In this document: piece by piece, positions 33,372-43,106 of the stretch
How the letters are laid out: every line of letters begins with the position of its first letter
Numbering within the stretch: position 1 is the first letter of the stretch
Source: PBB1 sp965229345
Lineage (GTDB): Bacteria > Pseudomonadota > Gammaproteobacteria > Burkholderiales > Burkholderiaceae_C
Direction: 5' to 3'
DNA length: 64,000 nt
Assembly: GCA_965229345.1 (NCBI GenBank)
Contig: OZ245872.1
Location: forward strand, 2,418,001 to 2,482,000
The notes under the pieces: model-generated
Told to the model about the DNA's origin: nothing
Database searches by the model: none
Seen by the model: only the letters and a program-made list of their open reading frames with translations
Made by a program: the position numbers and the translations under genes

Positions 33372-35686
33372 CAAAACGCAGTCCCGAGTTGAAATTGAAG
33401 ACGCTGGATTCTATCCGTTGGCTCTTTCCTGATCGGTGAGCCATAGCTGATCTTGATGGGCCCGACCGGGGACACCCAACTGAAGCCAAGTCCGATCGAT
33501 GCGCGCAGGCTGGCGAGGGACACTCGGTCCTCGACCGCCCACACGTTGCCGACGTCCAGGTAGGTGAACCAGCGCAGGGTGCGATCGTTGCCGGTGCCAG
33601 GGAATGGCAGGTACACCTCGGTGTTCACGTTGAGGCGTCGGTTACCACCCAGGTAGGCACCGAGGTTGTCGACCTGCCCCAAAGAGCCTTGGTCAAAGCC
33701 ACGTACTGTGCCGAGGCCGCCGCCAAAGAAGTTCTTGAAAATCGGATAGGGCTTGTTCCCCAGGCCACTGCCGTAACCCAACTCCGCGTTGATGCCGACC
33801 GTGACTCGGCGGATCGGCGTGAAGTACTGCTGGAACTGCAGATCGGCACGGACATAGCGCTGATCGGCGAGGAAGCTGAGGTCGATGTTCACCCGCGCAA
33901 AATGTCCGGTGGTCGGAACGAGTGCGCTGTCACGCCCATCGCGCGACCAGCCGATGGTGAACGGAATCGCGGTGCTTTTCGGGCCGAACTGTTCGCGATA
34001 ACGGAAGTAGGTGTCTGGCAGGTTGTTGTTGCCACGGATTTCGGTCTGCTCGAAGCCGGCGCCGAAGAACACCGTGTCGTACTCGCTGAATGGCACACCA
34101 AAACGAATCGACGCCCCCGGAGTGACCAGCTTGTAGTTTTCACCCTGGCTGTTGATCGGTTGTGCCGTCCGATAGAACACATCGACGGCCCGAGAAATGC
34201 CATCCTCCGTGAAATAGGGATCGACGGTACTCACCGAAATGGTCTGCTGCGACTTGCTGGTGTTGAATTCGATGCCCAGGAAGTTGCCCGTGCCGAACAC
34301 GTTTTCCTGCTTCACCGATGCGGTGAATGACACCTTGTCGGCACTGGAAAAGCCCGCACCCAGCAGGATATTGCCGGTCGGCTTTTCCTTGATCGACACG
34401 GTGAGATCCACCTGGTCAGAGGTGCCAGGCACCTCGCTGTTGTCGACGGTCACATCGCTGAAGAAACCCAGGCGGTCGACACGGTCGCGAGACAGCTTGA
34501 TCTTGGGGCCGTCGTACCACGACGACTCGAACTGCCGGAACTCGCGTCGGACCACCTCATCGCGGGTCTTGGTGTTGCCCGCAACGTTGATGCGCCGAAC
34601 GTAGACACGCCGCTGGGTGTCCGCCTGCAAGACGACCTCGACACGGCCGTTGACGCGATCGATCTCCGGACGGGCCTCGACCCGAGCGAAGGCGTAGCCG
34701 AACGTACCGAACTTCTCGGTGAACGCCTTGGTCGTCGCGGCCACCTCTTCGGCCCGGTAAATCTGGCCGGGCTTGATGGTGACCAGCTGCTTGAATTCGT
34801 CTTCCTTGGAAAGGTACTGGCCCTGCAACGTGACCGCCGTGACGGTGTAGGGCTGCCCTTCCTTGATGTTGATGGTGATCGAGATGTCTTGCTTGTCGGG
34901 CGAGATGGCGATCTGCGTCGACTCGACATTGAACTCGAGATAACCGCGGTTCAGGTACCAGGCCTTCAGTGTCTCCAGATCCGCATTCAACTTGGTTCGC
35001 GAATATCGATCCGACTTGGTATAGAACGAAAGCAGCCCGGTTTCGTTGAGCTCCAGCAGGCTCTTGAGTTCCTTCTCGCTGTAGTCCCTGCTGCCGAGAA
35101 CGCGAATCTCACGAATCCGCGCCACCGATCCTTCGACCACGTTGAAGGTCACGTTCACGCGATTGCGCTCCTGTGGTGTCACCTTGGTGGTGACTTCGAC
35201 ACCGTAAAGGCTGCGGGTCAGGTACTGGCGCTTGAGCTCCTGCTCGGCCCGGTCTGCCAACGCGTTGTCGAACGGCTGACCCTCACCAATGCCGAAATCC
35301 TTCAGCGCCTTGACCAGTGCTTCCTTCTCGAATTCCTTGGTGCCGACGAAGTCGATGCTGCTGATGATTGAACGTTCATCCACCACGACCACCACCACGG
35401 AGCCTGCGATCTGGATGCGCACGTCCTTGAACAGGCCAGTGGCGAACAAGGCGCGCAGCGCAGCAACGCCTTTCTCGTCGGTGTAGGTGTCGCCGATGCG
35501 GAACGGCAGCGAGGCGAAGACCGTGCCTGCGTCGGTTCGCTGAAGACCCTCCACGCGAATGTCGGTCAACTGGAAAGGCTCCACGGCCCAGACGCTGGTG
35601 CCGAACAATCCGATCGCAAGGAACACGGACACCAGGCAGGCTCGAAACGACGTCAGACAGCAGATGATTCGCAAGATGGGTCGCAT
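33371..35686 (-). CDS. bamA: Outer membrane protein assembly factor BamA
   Basis: 771 residues. A signal peptide (cut near VWA) is followed by five POTRA domains starting at FQLTDIRVEGLQRTDAGTVF and a 16-strand barrel that ends in Phe. VRGFDQGSLG carries the conserved VRGF tip of loop 6. BamA is the core of the machine that folds and inserts outer-membrane barrels, including LptD and BtuB-type receptors. A run of Val residues (VVVVVVDE near residue 100) is the second strand of POTRA 1. It sits eight bases after rseP. Confidence 0.97.
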   Translation of the reverse strand: MRPILRIICCLTSFRACLVSVFLAIGLFGTSVWAVEPFQLTDIRVEGLQRTDAGTVFASLPFRIGDTYTDEKGVAALRALFATGLFKDVRIQIAGSVVVVVVDERSIISSIDFVGTKEFEKEALVKALKDFGIGEGQPFDNALADRAEQELKRQYLTRSLYGVEVTTKVTPQERNRVNVTFNVVEGSVARIREIRVLGSRDYSEKELKSLLELNETGLLSFYTKSDRYSRTKLNADLETLKAWYLNRGYLEFNVESTQIAISPDKQDISITINIKEGQPYTVTAVTLQGQYLSKEDEFKQLVTIKPGQIYRAEEVAATTKAFTEKFGTFGYAFARVEARPEIDRVNGRVEVVLQADTQRRVYVRRINVAGNTKTRDEVVRREFRQFESSWYDGPKIKLSRDRVDRLGFFSDVTVDNSEVPGTSDQVDLTVSIKEKPTGNILLGAGFSSADKVSFTASVKQENVFGTGNFLGIEFNTSKSQQTISVSTVDPYFTEDGISRAVDVFYRTAQPINSQGENYKLVTPGASIRFGVPFSEYDTVFFGAGFEQTEIRGNNNLPDTYFRYREQFGPKSTAIPFTIGWSRDGRDSALVPTTGHFARVNIDLSFLADQRYVRADLQFQQYFTPIRRVTVGINAELGYGSGLGNKPYPIFKNFFGGGLGTVRGFDQGSLGQVDNLGAYLGGNRRLNVNTEVYLPFPGTGNDRTLRWFTYLDVGNVWAVEDRVSLASLRASIGLGFSWVSPVGPIKISYGSPIRKEPTDRIQRLQFQLGTAF

Positions 35687-35693
35687 ATGAAAA

Positions 35694-37064
35694 TTAAGGC
35701 AGGCCCACGAGTCGGACCACGTCGTTGAAGAGCGCGATGGACATCAGCATCAGCATGATGGCCACACCCCCACGCTGCAGCCGCTCCAGCCACAACTCGG
35801 ATACAGGGCGCCCTGTCGTCGCTTCGAAAAGATGGTACATGAGGTGTCCGCCATCGAGCATCGGCAACGGCAGAAGATTCAAAACACCCAGGCTGATGCT
35901 GACCACCGCCAGAAACCCGAGGTAGTACGCCAGCCCGACCCGCACGGATTGACCTGCGTAATCGGCGATGGTCAGTGGGCCGGTCAGGTTCTTCAGCGAG
36001 GCTTCGCCGATCAGCATGCGGCCGAACATCTTGAGCGTCAGTACCGACATGTCGGCTGTGCGGGTCACGGCTTGCGACAAGCCGTCGAAGAAGTCGTGAC
36101 GCACCAGGACCATTTCGGGTGGCCCACCGATGAATGCCTCGATGCGCCCGATGCGGCGCTCGCCATCCTGCGCAGACACCGGTTCGACCTCCAGCTGAAG
36201 TCGTTGCGTGCCGCGTTCAATCAGCCACTGCTGCGGCTGGATCGTGCTGGCCGGCGCGCCGCTGGAGCGCACGAGCTCGCGCAAGCTGGCTGCATCGGCG
36301 ATCGCCCGGCCATCGACCGACAGCACCCGGTCGCCGGCTCGCAGTCCTGCCGCCTCGGCGGGTCCGCCGGGCTTGATCTGGCCCATGATCGGCTCGGCAT
36401 AGACCCCAGGCAGTCCGATGCGCCGCATCAGTTGGGCGTCAACCTCTCGACTGGTCAGCCGATCAAGTTCGAGCACCACGCTGCGCACATGCTGTCCTTG
36501 GGCATCGGCCACACGCAGATGAACGGCCTCTGAGCGCAGCACGCCCTGGGTCAGGTACCACACCAGATCGGTCATCGAATGGACGTCGGTCCATTCCGCT
36601 CCGTCGGGCGAGCTGGCACGCACCCAGTCGCCAGCCCTCAGGCCGGCCCGCTCGGCAATGCTGTCGGCGATCGGCGCTGCGACAACCGCCTTCGGCTCAT
36701 CCATGCCGATCCAAAAGGCGCCGGCATACAACACGACTGCGAGCAACAGGTTGGCGATCGGGCCCGCCGCGACGATCGCCGAGCGCTTCCACAGCGATTG
36801 ACGATTGAACGCACGCGCGACTTCAGCGGAATCGACCGGCGCCTCGCGCTCGTCGAGCATGCGCACATAACCGCCGAGCGGCAACATGGAGATGACGAAT
36901 TCGGTGCCGTCGGGGGTGGCCTGGCGCCGCCAGATGACGCGCCCGAAGCCCACCGAGAACCGCAGCACCTTGACACCGCAAGCGACAGCCACGCGGTAAT
37001 GCCCGTACTCGTGCACGACGATGAGCACGCCCAGCGTGAGCAGGAAAGCGAGCAAGGTGATCAT
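35694..37064 (-). CDS. rseP: Site-2 protease RseP
   Basis: 456 residues. The zinc motif HEYGH is at about residues 18-22 in the first helix, two PDZ domains occupy the middle (GYVEP-type loop ends with KPGGPAEAAGLRAGDRVLSV), and LPMLDGGHL near residue 395 supplies the third zinc ligand. It cuts anti-sigma-E factor RseA in the membrane during envelope stress. ATG 37064 overlaps the dxr end by four bases; the longer open frame inside dxr is rejected. Confidence 0.95.
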   Translation of the reverse strand: MITLLAFLLTLGVLIVVHEYGHYRVAVACGVKVLRFSVGFGRVIWRRQATPDGTEFVISMLPLGGYVRMLDEREAPVDSAEVARAFNRQSLWKRSAIVAAGPIANLLLAVVLYAGAFWIGMDEPKAVVAAPIADSIAERAGLRAGDWVRASSPDGAEWTDVHSMTDLVWYLTQGVLRSEAVHLRVADAQGQHVRSVVLELDRLTSREVDAQLMRRIGLPGVYAEPIMGQIKPGGPAEAAGLRAGDRVLSVDGRAIADAASLRELVRSSGAPASTIQPQQWLIERGTQRLQLEVEPVSAQDGERRIGRIEAFIGGPPEMVLVRHDFFDGLSQAVTRTADMSVLTLKMFGRMLIGEASLKNLTGPLTIADYAGQSVRVGLAYYLGFLAVVSISLGVLNLLPLPMLDGGHLMYHLFEATTGRPVSELWLERLQRGGVAIMLMLMSIALFNDVVRLVGLP

Positions 37065-38260
37065 CGAGCGATGCGCTCCGCCCACTGAGACGCCGCCAGG
37101 CGCACCCGCGCGTCGAGGGCAATCAGGCCATCGATCGAGGTGCACTCATCGGGCTGCGGAAGCACCGTTTCCAGGATGCCGGCGTTGACGTGATGGATCT
37201 GGTCAAAGCCGATCGCGCCGGCCAGAAATGCCGCGACCGCGACCTCATTGGCCGCATTCAGCACGGCCGTGCTGCCTTCGGGGGCACGCAGCGTCTCCCA
37301 GGCCAGCGGCAGTCCGGGGTAACGCTGCATGTCGGGTGGTTCGAAGGTCAGTCCTGCCAGCGACGGGAAGTCGAGCAGGCCCGCGCCGGACTCCATGCGC
37401 TCGGGGAAGGACAGTCCGTAGGCAATCGGCACCCGCATGTCGGGCGTGCCCAGCTGCGCCAGCACCGAGTTGTCCCTGCACACCACCATCGAATGCACGA
37501 TGCTCTGCGGGTGGATGACCACCTTGATCTGCTCAGGGGTCAGGTCGAACAGCCAACGCGCTTCGATGACTTCAAGCGCCTTGTTCATCATGGTCGCGGA
37601 ATCGACCGAGATCTTGCGACCCATGACCCAGTTCGGGTGCGCACAGGCCTGATCGGGCGTGACGCTGGCCAGCGTGGTGACCTCACGGGTGCGGAACGGT
37701 CCGCCGGAGGCGGTCAGGATGATGTGATCGATGCGCGCAGCCCATCGGCTGCGGTCTTCGGGCAGGCACTGGAAGATCGCTGAATGCTCGCTGTCGATCG
37801 GCAGCAACTGCGCCCCACCCTCGCGCACGGCCGTCATGAAAAGCGCCCCACCCACGACCAGCGCCTCCTTGTTCGCCAGCATGAGCCGTTTGCCCGCGCG
37901 CGCAGCAGCCAGGCATGGCGGCAAACCGGCCGCGCCGACGATGGCCGCCATCACCGCGTCCACCTCGGGGTGCGAGGCCATCTCGCACAGCGCCTGCGGG
38001 CCGACCAGCACCGCAGTGGCACTGCCCGCATCGCGCAATTTGGCTTGCAGCGTCTGGGCCGAAGCACTGTCGGGCACGACCGCGAAGCGTGGCGCCCATG
38101 CAAGGCACTGCGCCAGCAGTTCATCGGTGCGGTGTTGCGCGCTGAGCGAGAACACTTCGTACCGATCGCGGTGGCGCGACAGCACGTCGAGGGTACTGGT
38201 GCCTATCGAACCAGTCGATCCGAGGATGCACACGCGCATGCGTGAAATCTGCTGGCTCAT
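37061..38260 (-). CDS. dxr: 1-deoxy-D-xylulose 5-phosphate reductoisomerase
   Basis: 399 residues. CILGSTGSIGTSTLDVL is the NADPH-binding start, KRLMLANKEALVVGG and DSEHSAIFQCL bind metal and substrate, and GRKISVDSATMMNK is conserved. It makes 2-C-methylerythritol 4-phosphate, the committed step of the MEP isoprenoid pathway; ispG of the same pathway lies at the other end of the window. It is next to uppS and cdsA, the usual grouping. Confidence 0.96.
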   Translation of the reverse strand: MSQQISRMRVCILGSTGSIGTSTLDVLSRHRDRYEVFSLSAQHRTDELLAQCLAWAPRFAVVPDSASAQTLQAKLRDAGSATAVLVGPQALCEMASHPEVDAVMAAIVGAAGLPPCLAAARAGKRLMLANKEALVVGGALFMTAVREGGAQLLPIDSEHSAIFQCLPEDRSRWAARIDHIILTASGGPFRTREVTTLASVTPDQACAHPNWVMGRKISVDSATMMNKALEVIEARWLFDLTPEQIKVVIHPQSIVHSMVVCRDNSVLAQLGTPDMRVPIAYGLSFPERMESGAGLLDFPSLAGLTFEPPDMQRYPGLPLAWETLRAPEGSTAVLNAANEVAVAAFLAGAIGFDQIHHVNAGILETVLPQPDECTSIDGLIALDARVRLAASQWAERIAR

Positions 38261-38272
38261 GTCACACCGAGG

Positions 38273-39109
38273 TCATAGGGAACTGAGCGCCAGCGCCAGC
38301 GGAAACACGGGCAACAGGGCATCCACCCGATCCAGCACGCCGCCATGCCCGGGGAGCAAACCGCTGCTGTCCTTGGCCCCGGCATGGCGCTTGACCAGCG
38401 ACTCGACCAGGTCGCCGACCACGCCCATCGCCACCAGGAAGACGCAGACCAGCACCAACCCGCCGGACCCCTGATGCAAGTACACGTGGGTGAACAGGCT
38501 GGGAGAGTCCCACGCCCACTGGCGATCGACCGCCATCCATGCCGCGGCCAGCAGCAGCACGCCAACCATGCCGCTCCACACGCCTTCCCAGCTCTTGCCA
38601 GGGCTGATCGCCACCGCCAGCTTGCGACGCCCGAAGGCCCGGCCACCGAAATAGGCGGCGATGTCGGACACCCAGACCAGACAGAACACCGACAGGATGA
38701 AGTTGATGCCGATGGTGCGCGCATCGGCCATCGCCAGCCATGCCAGCCACAGCCCGAGCAGCCCGAGTGCCCAGCGCAGACTCTGCGGCAGCAAGCCCCA
38801 GCCCGCAGGCCCGGCCTTCAGCGACCACGCGCCGCCCAACACCCACACGCCCATCGCCAGCCACCAGGCCGACGACGGCGCACTGCTCACCCAACCGGCA
38901 CTCAGCGCCAGCGCACATGCGCCTCCCAGCAGCACAGCAAATGCCACGGCGGGCGACGTGCCACCGCCATTGAGCCGCACCCACTCCCAGCCAGCCGCAG
39001 CAATGAACAACACCGTCAACGCTGCAAACGGCAGCGCGATGGGGGCGAACAAGGCGGGGAGAAACACGCCCAGCAGCACCAGGGCGGTGATGATTCGCTG
39101 CTTGAGCAT
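38273..39109 (-). CDS. cdsA: Phosphatidate cytidylyltransferase
   Basis: 278 residues with about eight membrane helices. VSDIAAYFGGRAFGRRKL and ISPGKSWEGVWSG form the CDP-diacylglycerol synthase signature, and the later KRHAGAKDSSGLLPGHGGVL with LDRVDALLP is the second conserved part. It makes CDP-diacylglycerol, the precursor of all phospholipids. It follows uppS by two bases. Confidence 0.95.
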   Translation of the reverse strand: MLKQRIITALVLLGVFLPALFAPIALPFAALTVLFIAAAGWEWVRLNGGGTSPAVAFAVLLGGACALALSAGWVSSAPSSAWWLAMGVWVLGGAWSLKAGPAGWGLLPQSLRWALGLLGLWLAWLAMADARTIGINFILSVFCLVWVSDIAAYFGGRAFGRRKLAVAISPGKSWEGVWSGMVGVLLLAAAWMAVDRQWAWDSPSLFTHVYLHQGSGGLVLVCVFLVAMGVVGDLVESLVKRHAGAKDSSGLLPGHGGVLDRVDALLPVFPLALALSSL

Positions 39110-39111
39110 GT

Positions 39112-39888
39112 TCAGCGCACCAGCGGCAGTTCAACCGCGTGCGTCTCCTTGATGGCCCCAAAGCGGCGGTCGCGGCGGGCGTACTCGGCCAAGGCGGCAT
39201 CCAGTTCGGCTTCGCCGAATTCAGGCCACAGGCAATCGGAAAAGCAAAGCTCGGAATAGGCGGCCTGCCACAGCAGAAAGTTGCTGATGCGCACTTCCCC
39301 ACCGGTGCGGATGAACAGATCAGGATCCGGGGCGTGGCTCAACGCCATGAAGCGACTGAGCGTGGCCTCATCCAGATCGTCTGCACTGATGCCCGCGCGG
39401 ATCGCCCGCTGGCAAGCCTGGACCACATCCCAGCGGCCGCCGTAATTGAACGCCACCGACAACGTGATGCGTGTGTTGTGCTGAGTGCTGCTCTCGGCAT
39501 GGTCCCAGGCTTCCTTCACGTGCGCCGCAATGTCGGTGCGGTCGCCCACGATGCGCACGCGCACGCCGTTCTTGTTCATCACGCCCAGGTATTTCGACAC
39601 CGCCAGCAGCACCAGCGACATCAGGCCAGACACCTCGTCGTTCGGACGCTTCCAGTTCTCTGAAGAAAACGCAAACACGGTGAGGTACTCGACCCCGCGG
39701 TCGGCGCAGGCAAGCACGGTATTCACCAGTGTGTCGACGCCTTGCTTGTGCCCGAGAAAACGTGGCTTGAACCGGCTCTTGGCCCAGCGGCCATTGCCAT
39801 CCATCACGATGGCGATGTGACGAGGAACCTCTGAGGCATTTGGCAAAGCGCTCACTGAACCGGGCACCTCAGCGTCTGGCTGTCGCAT
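39112..39888 (-). CDS. uppS: Undecaprenyl diphosphate synthase
   Basis: 258 residues. IAIVMDGNGRWAKSR has the catalytic Asp, and SVAFNYGGRWDVVQ and RTGGEVRISNFLLWQAAYSE are conserved cis-prenyltransferase blocks. It makes the C55 lipid carrier used for peptidoglycan and for the polysaccharide that WaaL transfers. The first 20 residues before PRHIAIVMDG are variable, so the exact start could be later. Confidence 0.95.
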   Translation of the reverse strand: MRQPDAEVPGSVSALPNASEVPRHIAIVMDGNGRWAKSRFKPRFLGHKQGVDTLVNTVLACADRGVEYLTVFAFSSENWKRPNDEVSGLMSLVLLAVSKYLGVMNKNGVRVRIVGDRTDIAAHVKEAWDHAESSTQHNTRITLSVAFNYGGRWDVVQACQRAIRAGISADDLDEATLSRFMALSHAPDPDLFIRTGGEVRISNFLLWQAAYSELCFSDCLWPEFGEAELDAALAEYARRDRRFGAIKETHAVELPLVR

Positions 39889-39903
39889 GGGGCGAGGCGT
39901 GCG

Positions 39904-40464
39904 TCATACCGCCATCACTTCCGCTTCTTTCGCCGCCACCAACCGGTCGATCTCGGCGATCGTGCGGTCGGTCAGCTTCTGCATGTCGTCGAGCGACCTG
40001 CGCTCATCGTCCTCGGAGATTTCCTTGTCCTTCAACAAGCGCTTTGCGTGGTCGTTGGCATCTCGGCGCAGGTTGCGCACGGCAATGCGGGCGTCTTCGC
40101 CTGCATTGCGGACGATCTTGGTCAGATCCTTGCGCCGCTCTTCGCTCAAGGCCGGCATCGGCACCCGAATCAGATCGCCTTGTGACGACGGGTTCAATCC
40201 CAAGTCGCTTTCGCGGATGGCTTTCTCGATCTTGGCCCCCATGCCCTTTTCCCAGGGCTGGACGCTGATCGTGCGGGCATCCAGCAGGCTGACGTTGGCG
40301 ACCTGACTGATCGGCACCGGCGAGCCGTAGTAGTCCACATGCACCTGGTCGAGGATGCCAGGATGCGCACGACCGGTGCGAATCTTGTGCAGTTCGTTCT
40401 TGAATGCTTCGACCGAGCGGCCCATCTTCTGCTCGGTGTTCTTCTTGATGTCGGCAATGCTCAT
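39904..40464 (-). CDS. frr: Ribosome recycling factor
   Basis: 186 residues, the normal length. KMGRSVEAFKNELHKIRTGRAH, shortened in view to its core VEAFKNELHKIRTGRA, and SLDDMQKLTDRTIAEIDRL flank a central beta domain with PALSEERRKDL. It splits the post-termination ribosome with EF-G. It is 57 bases after pyrH. Confidence 0.96.
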   Translation of the reverse strand: MSIADIKKNTEQKMGRSVEAFKNELHKIRTGRAHPGILDQVHVDYYGSPVPISQVANVSLLDARTISVQPWEKGMGAKIEKAIRESDLGLNPSSQGDLIRVPMPALSEERRKDLTKIVRNAGEDARIAVRNLRRDANDHAKRLLKDKEISEDDERRSLDDMQKLTDRTIAEIDRLVAAKEAEVMAV

Positions 40465-40521
40465 CGCCCTGTCCTGCTGATGTCGCTGATGATGTCGCTG
40501 CTTGTGTCGCTGCCAGCGGTT

Positions 40522-41232
40522 TCACACATGGACGAGCGTGCCCTCGTCCTCGCCCTGGACCACGCGCTTCAATGCGCCTGGCTTGAAGATACTGAACACC
40601 TTGATCGGCAACCTCTGGTCGCGGCACAGCGCGAATGCCGTCGCATCGAGCACCTGCAGATTGCGGCTGATGGCCTCGTCGAAGGTGATTTCCGAATAAC
40701 GGGTCGCGCTCGGATCCTTTTTCGGATCGGCGGTGTAAACCCCATCGACCTTGGTGGCCTTCAGCACGATCTCGGCACCGATCTCGGCACCACGCAATGC
40801 CGCTGCGGTGTCGGTGGTGAAGAACGGGTTGCCGGTACCGGCGGCGAAGATCACGATCTTGCCTTCTTCCAGATACTGCAGCGCCTTCGGCCGCACATAC
40901 GGCTCGACCACCTGCTCGATGCCGATGGCCGACATCACGCGAGCGGTCATGCCTTCCTGGCGCATCGTGTCGGCCAGCGCCAGCGCATTCATCACCGTGG
41001 CCAGCATCCCCATGTAGTCGGCTGTAGCCCGGTCCATGCCGACCGAGCCACCGGCGACGCCGCGAAAGATGTTGCCACCGCCGATCACGACCGCCACCTC
41101 ACAACCCATCAAGGTCACTTCCTGGACTTCGCGCACCATCCGGACGATGGTGGCGCGATTGATGCCGTAGGCATCGTCGCCCATCAGGGCTTCGCCAGAC
41201 AGCTTGAGCAGGATGCGCTTGTAAGCGGGCAT
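40522..41232 (-). CDS. pyrH: UMP kinase
   Basis: 236 residues. KRILLKLSGEALMGD, VVIGGGNIFRG, AAGTGNPFFTTDTAAALR and LKATKVDGVYTADP are the amino-acid-kinase family blocks of bacterial UMP kinase. It phosphorylates UMP to UDP. I chose ATG 41232 (MPAYKR); upstream methionines at 41289 and 41295 would add residues that do not fit the family. Confidence 0.96.
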   Translation of the reverse strand: MPAYKRILLKLSGEALMGDDAYGINRATIVRMVREVQEVTLMGCEVAVVIGGGNIFRGVAGGSVGMDRATADYMGMLATVMNALALADTMRQEGMTARVMSAIGIEQVVEPYVRPKALQYLEEGKIVIFAAGTGNPFFTTDTAAALRGAEIGAEIVLKATKVDGVYTADPKKDPSATRYSEITFDEAISRNLQVLDATAFALCRDQRLPIKVFSIFKPGALKRVVQGEDEGTLVHV

Positions 41233-41321
41233 GTAGTGAATTTCCTGTGCGTCCGAGATAGACAGAGAGTCTAAACCGGGCCCACCCATCGGCACATGCG
41301 ATTCGGAGGGCCCGGATGGCG

Positions 41322-42239
41322 TCAGGCGCCCTTTGCCGCCGCGACCTGTGCAGCCACTTCGGCAGCAAAGTCGTCGACTTTCTTCTCGATGCCCTCACCG
41401 ACCACGTACAGGGTGAAAGCCTTCACGACGGTGGCTTTCTCCTTGAGCATCTGCTCGACGGTCTGCTTGTCGTTCTTCACGAAGGCCTGGTTGAACAGGC
41501 TGACTTCCTTCAGGAACTTGGCGACCGATCCTTCGATGCGCTTGGCGACGATTTCGGGCGACTGCGGTGTCTTGCCCTCGGCCTTGGCCTTCTCAGCGTC
41601 TTCGGCAGCCTTTTGCGTGGCCACCGAACGCTCGGTCTCGATCAGCTTGGCCGGCACGTCGCTCGACTGCAAGGCGACCGGCTTCATCGCTGCCACGTGC
41701 ATCGCGACATCCTTCGCGGCGACTTCGTCACCGTCGAACTCGACCATGACGCCGATGCGCGTACCGTGCAGGTAGCTTGCCAGCTTGGCGCCCTCGTAGC
41801 GCTTGAAACGGCGGATCGACATGTTCTCGCCAATCGTGCCGATCAGGCCCTTGCGCACGTCTTCCAGCGTCGGGCCATAACCGTCCTGGGAGTACGGCAG
41901 TGCCGACAGCGCAGCCACATCGGCCGGGTTCTTCTCGGCGACCAACCTGGCGCAGGCATTCGCCATGGCCATGAACATGTCGTTCTTCGAGGTGAAGTCG
42001 GTTTCGCAGTTGACTTCGACCAGCGCACCGGCGTTGCCCACCACGGCCGAGACGATCACGCCCTCGGCGGTCACGCGCGAGGCGGCCTTGCCGGCTTTGC
42101 TGCCGAGCTTGACGCGAAGCAGCTCTTCCGCGCGCTCCATGTCGCCGCCGGCTTCGGTCAGTGCCTTCTTGCATTCCATCATCGGCGCGTCGGTCTTGGC
42201 GCGCAGTTCGCCCACCATGCTTGCTGTGATTGCGGTCAT
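41322..42239 (-). CDS. tsf: Elongation factor Ts
   Basis: 305 residues. An N-terminal UBA-like domain (ITASMVGELRAKTDAPMMEC) is followed by NCETDFTSKNDMF, the segment that contacts EF-Tu and displaces magnesium. It exchanges GDP for GTP on EF-Tu. It is separated from rpsB by 120 bases that contain a hairpin terminator, and it follows rpsB on the same strand. Confidence 0.97.
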   Translation of the reverse strand: MTAITASMVGELRAKTDAPMMECKKALTEAGGDMERAEELLRVKLGSKAGKAASRVTAEGVIVSAVVGNAGALVEVNCETDFTSKNDMFMAMANACARLVAEKNPADVAALSALPYSQDGYGPTLEDVRKGLIGTIGENMSIRRFKRYEGAKLASYLHGTRIGVMVEFDGDEVAAKDVAMHVAAMKPVALQSSDVPAKLIETERSVATQKAAEDAEKAKAEGKTPQSPEIVAKRIEGSVAKFLKEVSLFNQAFVKNDKQTVEQMLKEKATVVKAFTLYVVGEGIEKKVDDFAAEVAAQVAAAKGA

Positions 42240-42302
42240 TTCATGCTCTCCATAGGGTCTGCGGTGTGCGCACGGCGCGCGACCGCATGAGGCTCAAACA
42301 TT

Positions 42303-42329
42303 AAAAAAAGGGGCTGTAGCAGCCCCTTT
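42303..42329 (-). terminator. Intrinsic terminator/attenuator between rpsB and tsf
   Basis: On the minus strand GGGGCTG-CTA-CAGCCCC is flanked by AAA before and seven T after, a strong Rho-independent hairpin (stem 42310-42316 with 42320-42326). It lies between rpsB and tsf, so it probably lowers tsf transcription relative to rpsB. The plus-strand side ends in only three T, so it points to the minus strand. Confidence 0.85.
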
Positions 42330-42359
42330 CGATCTCAAGTCGGTGAGGCAGTCAGGGGC

Positions 42360-43106
42360 TCAGCTCGCCTCGCTGACCTCGACGAATTCATCGCCTTCGG
42401 CAGCCACGGCCTGGACCACTTCGTTCGACGAATTGGCCTTGCCTTCCAGCACGGCATCGGCGACCGCCTTGGCGTACAGCGCCACGGCCTTGGCCGAGTC
42501 GTCGTTGCCGGGGATCACATAGTCGATGCCCAGTGGCGAGTGATTGGAGTCGACCACGCCGACCACCGGGATGCCCAGCTTGTTGGCTTCCGCAATCGCA
42601 ATCTTGTGGTAGCCGACGTCGATGACGAACAAGGCGTCAGGCAAGGCGTTCATGTCCTGGATGCCGCCGATGTCCTTTTCCAGCTTCGCGAGTTCGCGCT
42701 GGAACATCAGCGCTTCTTTCTTGATGCGGATTTCGGTGCCCGATTCAATTTGGGCCTGCATGTCCTTCAGACGCTTGAGCGAGCCCTTGACCGTCTTGAA
42801 GTTGGTCAACATGCCACCGAGCCAGCGCTGGTCGACATAAGGCATGCCGGCACGTTGTGCCTCGAGTGCCACCACTTCGCGGGCCTGGCGCTTGGTGCCG
42901 ACCATCAGCACGGTGCCACGCTTGGCGGCGAGTTGCCGCAGGAACTTCATCGCATCGTTGAAAAGCGGCTGCGTCTTTTCAAGATTGATGATGTGGATCT
43001 TGTTGCGATGGCCGTAGATGTACGGGGCCATCTTGGGGTTCCAGAAGCGGGTCTGGTGTCCGAAATGGACGCCGGCTTCCAGCATTTCACGCATGCTTAC
43101 AGACAT
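42360..43106 (-). CDS. rpsB: 30S ribosomal protein S2
   Basis: 248 residues. MREMLEAGVHFGHQTRFWNP is the universal S2 start, with FVGTKRQA-type segment MVGTKRQAREVV and QRWLGGMLTNFKT. It binds late on the 30S subunit. ATG 43106 has GGAG upstream (minus strand, near 43115); an in-frame ATG 43118 is less likely. A leader of about 140 bases precedes it, as expected for S2 autoregulation. Confidence 0.97.
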   Translation of the reverse strand: MSVSMREMLEAGVHFGHQTRFWNPKMAPYIYGHRNKIHIINLEKTQPLFNDAMKFLRQLAAKRGTVLMVGTKRQAREVVALEAQRAGMPYVDQRWLGGMLTNFKTVKGSLKRLKDMQAQIESGTEIRIKKEALMFQRELAKLEKDIGGIQDMNALPDALFVIDVGYHKIAIAEANKLGIPVVGVVDSNHSPLGIDYVIPGNDDSAKAVALYAKAVADAVLEGKANSSNEVVQAVAAEGDEFVEVSEAS

